A stretch of 64,000 nucleotides of DNA, from assembly GCA_024138025.1 (NCBI GenBank), contig JAMXBD010001033.1, positions 124,001 to 188,000 on the forward strand, read 5' to 3'. Under the pieces are notes generated by a model. That model did no database searches, was not told the DNA's origin, and worked only from the letters and a program-made list of their open reading frames with translations. Both the position numbers and the translations under genes were made by a program. Of this stretch, positions 61,367-64,000 are shown piece after piece; positions within the stretch are counted from its first letter, which is position 1; every line of letters begins with the position of its first letter. Source of the stretch: Combretum micranthum (Eukaryota > Streptophyta > Magnoliopsida > Myrtales > Combretaceae).

Positions 61367-61575
61367 TGTTTGGATGATCTATTTTTTATCTGTGTCTGTA
61401 TCTGTATCAAAATGATATGTATAAATATGTCTGAATTGCATCTATATTGATCTATTCAAGAGAACTACCAACTCTTTTTTTTTTTTATCTGTATCTATTT
61501 TTTGATAAATAATTTATCAGAATAAAATTTAAAAAAGTGTCTATATCTCTCCAAAAAAGCTAGCCAAACAAACCC
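61367..61575 (-). mobile_element. MITE-like element, copy 2
   Basis: Inverted relative of 14,640-14,860. The left end is TGTTTGGATGATC and the right end, in reverse, is GGGTTTGTTTGGCTAGC, sharing TGTTTGG. Confidence 0.6.
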
Positions 61576-62863
61576 ACATCCACATCACTTAATTCTCAGT
61601 CTTTTGGTTTTCAGGCTTGCCGACGCCTGAAAAGTAATGGAGTTCTCCAAAGAATAAGGATATAAATAGCTAATACCTAAACAAAGCCATATCATACGGT
61701 ATGCATCAACATTGTTGAACAGAAATATAAGTGCACCTGAGTCGAAAACAATAAGGAAGTAATATTGGGTTTACAATAGTTCCATTGCTTGTTTTCGATC
61801 ATGCTCAACGACTGGAAGCTGCCCCTCCAAATAGTGCAAGAAGGGTGAGTTCTTGCGGGTGTGGACTAAAATTTACATGCTCTTTAGTTGAAAAAGCAAA
61901 TGCATCGAGGATATATTTTGTTAAAGATGGTATTGCCACTCTAGTAAACATATCTATAGAATTCACTCTTAGTAAAAGCTTCCATATCATGTTGGACGTC
62001 GAAATATGTCATATCGATAAGTTCCGATCTGAGTTATACATATACTAATAGAATATACTAAACCTAAAACATATATCCTTAGTACTACTTATTCAAGCTT
62101 CGGGTTATCTATGCAAAATTGATAATTTTTTTTTTGTCTGTTTAAGGTCATTAATAAAATTAATTACTTATATAAAGTTGAATTAATATTAATAACCAAA
62201 CTAATGTATTAATATTGCATCTTATACATGTAGGTTTCATTATTAATCAAAATCGCAAGTTGCTTCTTTGATTTTGATATGGTATAAATTTGTAAGATCA
62301 CAATTATTGAACACAACTTCATCATAGATTAATTTCAAGATGGATTTTAATAATTTTTTTCTCACAACATATACTTTTTTCCCCTATAATCGGTAGAAAT
62401 ATGCTTGGCCCTAATAAATTATCATATTTGTTTTGGTTATAGCTCATCTTTGAAAGTCATCTTGGCTTGCGAATAATATGATTATGAGCATGAATATCTA
62501 CAATAATTTTTTCATAGGTTACCATTAAAATTCCTACAAATTATAAGTTTTAGAATTATTTCAAAAGTCACATTTAGATTCAAATTTTAGATTTTTACAT
62601 TTTATACCTATATTTGCAAGGCAAACACTAAAGGCTTTTATCTTATCTATTATCTTTTTTATTATTATTGTTTTTCTTTTATTGGACCTCTTAGTTTAAG
62701 ATTAGCTCATGAAATGCCTCTAAATAAAATAGGTCATCATGAACATGACACTATACTAGTGGTCGTTCATCACTATTCCCCTTGGTGCAACATGTGTCCA
62801 TCTTTGCCTAGCAGAGGACAAAATGATAAAAGGATGGAGCCTCCTCAAATTGGTCAACTCCCT
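61576..62863. other. Non-coding AT-rich sequence
   Basis: The frame at 61,785-62,048 (87 codons) has no recognised family and no supporting structure. Nothing else is seen. Confidence 0.5.
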
Positions 62864-62864
62864 C

Positions 62865-63392
62865 AGGGATGCAATTGGATTGGATTTGAAATGAGTCATG
62901 TAAAATCCGAATCCGATCCGATTAGTTATGAGGTTACTCAAAATCCAAGAAAAATACTATAGGATTTTTCTCATCATTTCCAAAACCCACTCCTATAGGA
63001 TTTTTACAAACTCAATTCTTAACCTGCCCCGCCCCGATTAGATTATTATTATTATTGCAATGATGTAATTTTAATAATAAAACATAAATTATATAACAAA
63101 TTATAATATATATATATAATTTTACAAAATTAGATATAAGTTTCATTTAATATGGAAATGAAATTATAAAATTTATAAACAATTATGTGTATAAATATTA
63201 TTATGAATTTTTTGAAATCTTATTATATATTTATATCGGGTCGGATTCTCGAGTTATATATATGACTCGAAACCCAACTTGAAACCCTTTAGGGTTTTAG
63301 TATGATGCCCAAAACTTGTGCCGAACCTTATAGGGTTTTTAGTGGGTCAGGCAGGATGGGTATCCTATCACGAATCGCTCGTTTACATCCCT
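62865..63392. mobile_element. hAT-like non-autonomous element, CCTATAGG family
   Basis: The left end AGGGATGCAATTGG and the reversed right end AGGGATGTAAACGAG form a terminal inverted repeat (9 of the first 10 bases). CCTATAGGATTTTT, CCTTTAGGGTTTT and CCTTATAGGGTTTTT lie near the ends. Flanks ACTCCCTC and ACTCCAAT share five bases. Same family as the elements at 40,173 and 43,814. Confidence 0.65.
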
Positions 63393-64000
63393 ACTCCAAT
63401 CTATCCAACATGCAAGAGGATTTCCTTAAAATATAGTCCAACGAATTCTTGGTCCGACTAGCTTTTTTTTTTTTTTTTTTTGAAAGGTCCAACTATCTTA
63501 GATAATGTTACCTTTTCATACCATCTTCTCTTCCTTGTTCATAATTGGGAAATCACATTGGAAGACATTAACATTTTAGATAATATTTAAATAAGATATC
63601 AATATTTCAAGTAGTTAAAAAAAGAATTAATGCTATAAAAGGTGAGTTAAATAAGAAATCACTAGCTGACTAACATTGACACTGGTAGTGGGCTTTAAGA
63701 TTGCAGCACATTATGTGACATATGGTATCAAATAAAATTTTAAAAATAGATAAAAAAAGAAAATAATAAAATTTGAAGAAAAATAAAGAAAAACTATAAA
63801 ATGTAGAAATATAACTAAAAGGAAGAATTTTTTATTTTTAGAAAATTAATACCCACATATCATATACACACATACATTACCTATATATATATTATTAATA
63901 TTAATAATTTAATAAAAATAAAAGAGTAGGAAATACCAAAAAGATAAAAAAAAAAAAAAAAACAAAAGAAGCCATTGCCTAAGATAGTATGGTTTGAACA
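63393..64000. other. Non-coding AT-rich sequence to the window edge
   Basis: No gene is seen. There is a poly-T run near 63,463-63,480 and a poly-A run near 63,946-63,962. Confidence 0.55.

Noticed and set aside
61785..62048. 87-codon plus-strand frame
   Set aside because: No family is recognised, there is an overlapping antisense frame, and no splice or promoter context.

Overview
This is a gene-poor, AT-rich plant nuclear window, most likely from a dicot. The evidence is one spliced plant gene (mitochondrial ketopantoate hydroxymethyltransferase), a decayed plant-type short-chain dehydrogenase, and plant-specific mobile elements: a Ty3/gypsy chromovirus, a Tat/Athila-like non-autonomous LTR element, hAT-like elements, and a Mutator-like element carrying a plant mobile domain (PMD). 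The species cannot be told from the sequence.

Layout. 1-12,892 is a minus-strand Ty3/gypsy chromovirus. Its 3' LTR runs off the left edge; its 5' LTR is 11,063-12,892 with an initiator-Met PBS beside it. The RNase H/integrase junction is split by a 5.9 kb insertion (1,648-7,594), which contains a smaller LTR element with a gag-like zinc-knuckle reading frame and no pol. 12,893-27,000 is non-coding: MITE-like and hAT-like elements, a probable solo LTR (about 21,043-23,476) and an extremely AT-rich block. 27,000-32,700 holds a diverged tandem duplication (about 2.9 kb offset) carrying a small unidentified reading frame; part of the same repeat lies at 12,893-13,480, so the chromovirus inserted into a third copy. 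32,900-43,800 contains LTR-like remnants, low-complexity tracts and a 35-base G run. 43,814-48,571 is a nested structure: a hAT-like element with a near-matching 8-bp target duplication, holding a 4.06 kb element with about 130-bp terminal inverted repeats. That inner element encodes, on the minus strand, a MULE transposase-type N-terminal domain joined in frame to a PMD, with two visible introns and several stops.

48,662-56,803 is the genic core. An SDR pseudogene is cut off at the edge of a 751-bp inverted-repeat segment. About 370 bp beyond it starts the only gene that looks fully functional, ketopantoate hydroxymethyltransferase (five exons, 368 codons, pantothenate/CoA synthesis). From 56,804 to the end there are MITEs (one hAT-like with a perfect 8-bp target duplication), two tandem hairpins, an 83-bp perfect tandem duplication and plain AT-rich sequence.

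The strongest candidate for something unusual is the MULE-N-terminus/PMD fusion inside its terminal inverted repeats. Second is the recurrence of short perfect GC-rich palindromes in LTRs and LTR-like segments of unrelated families.
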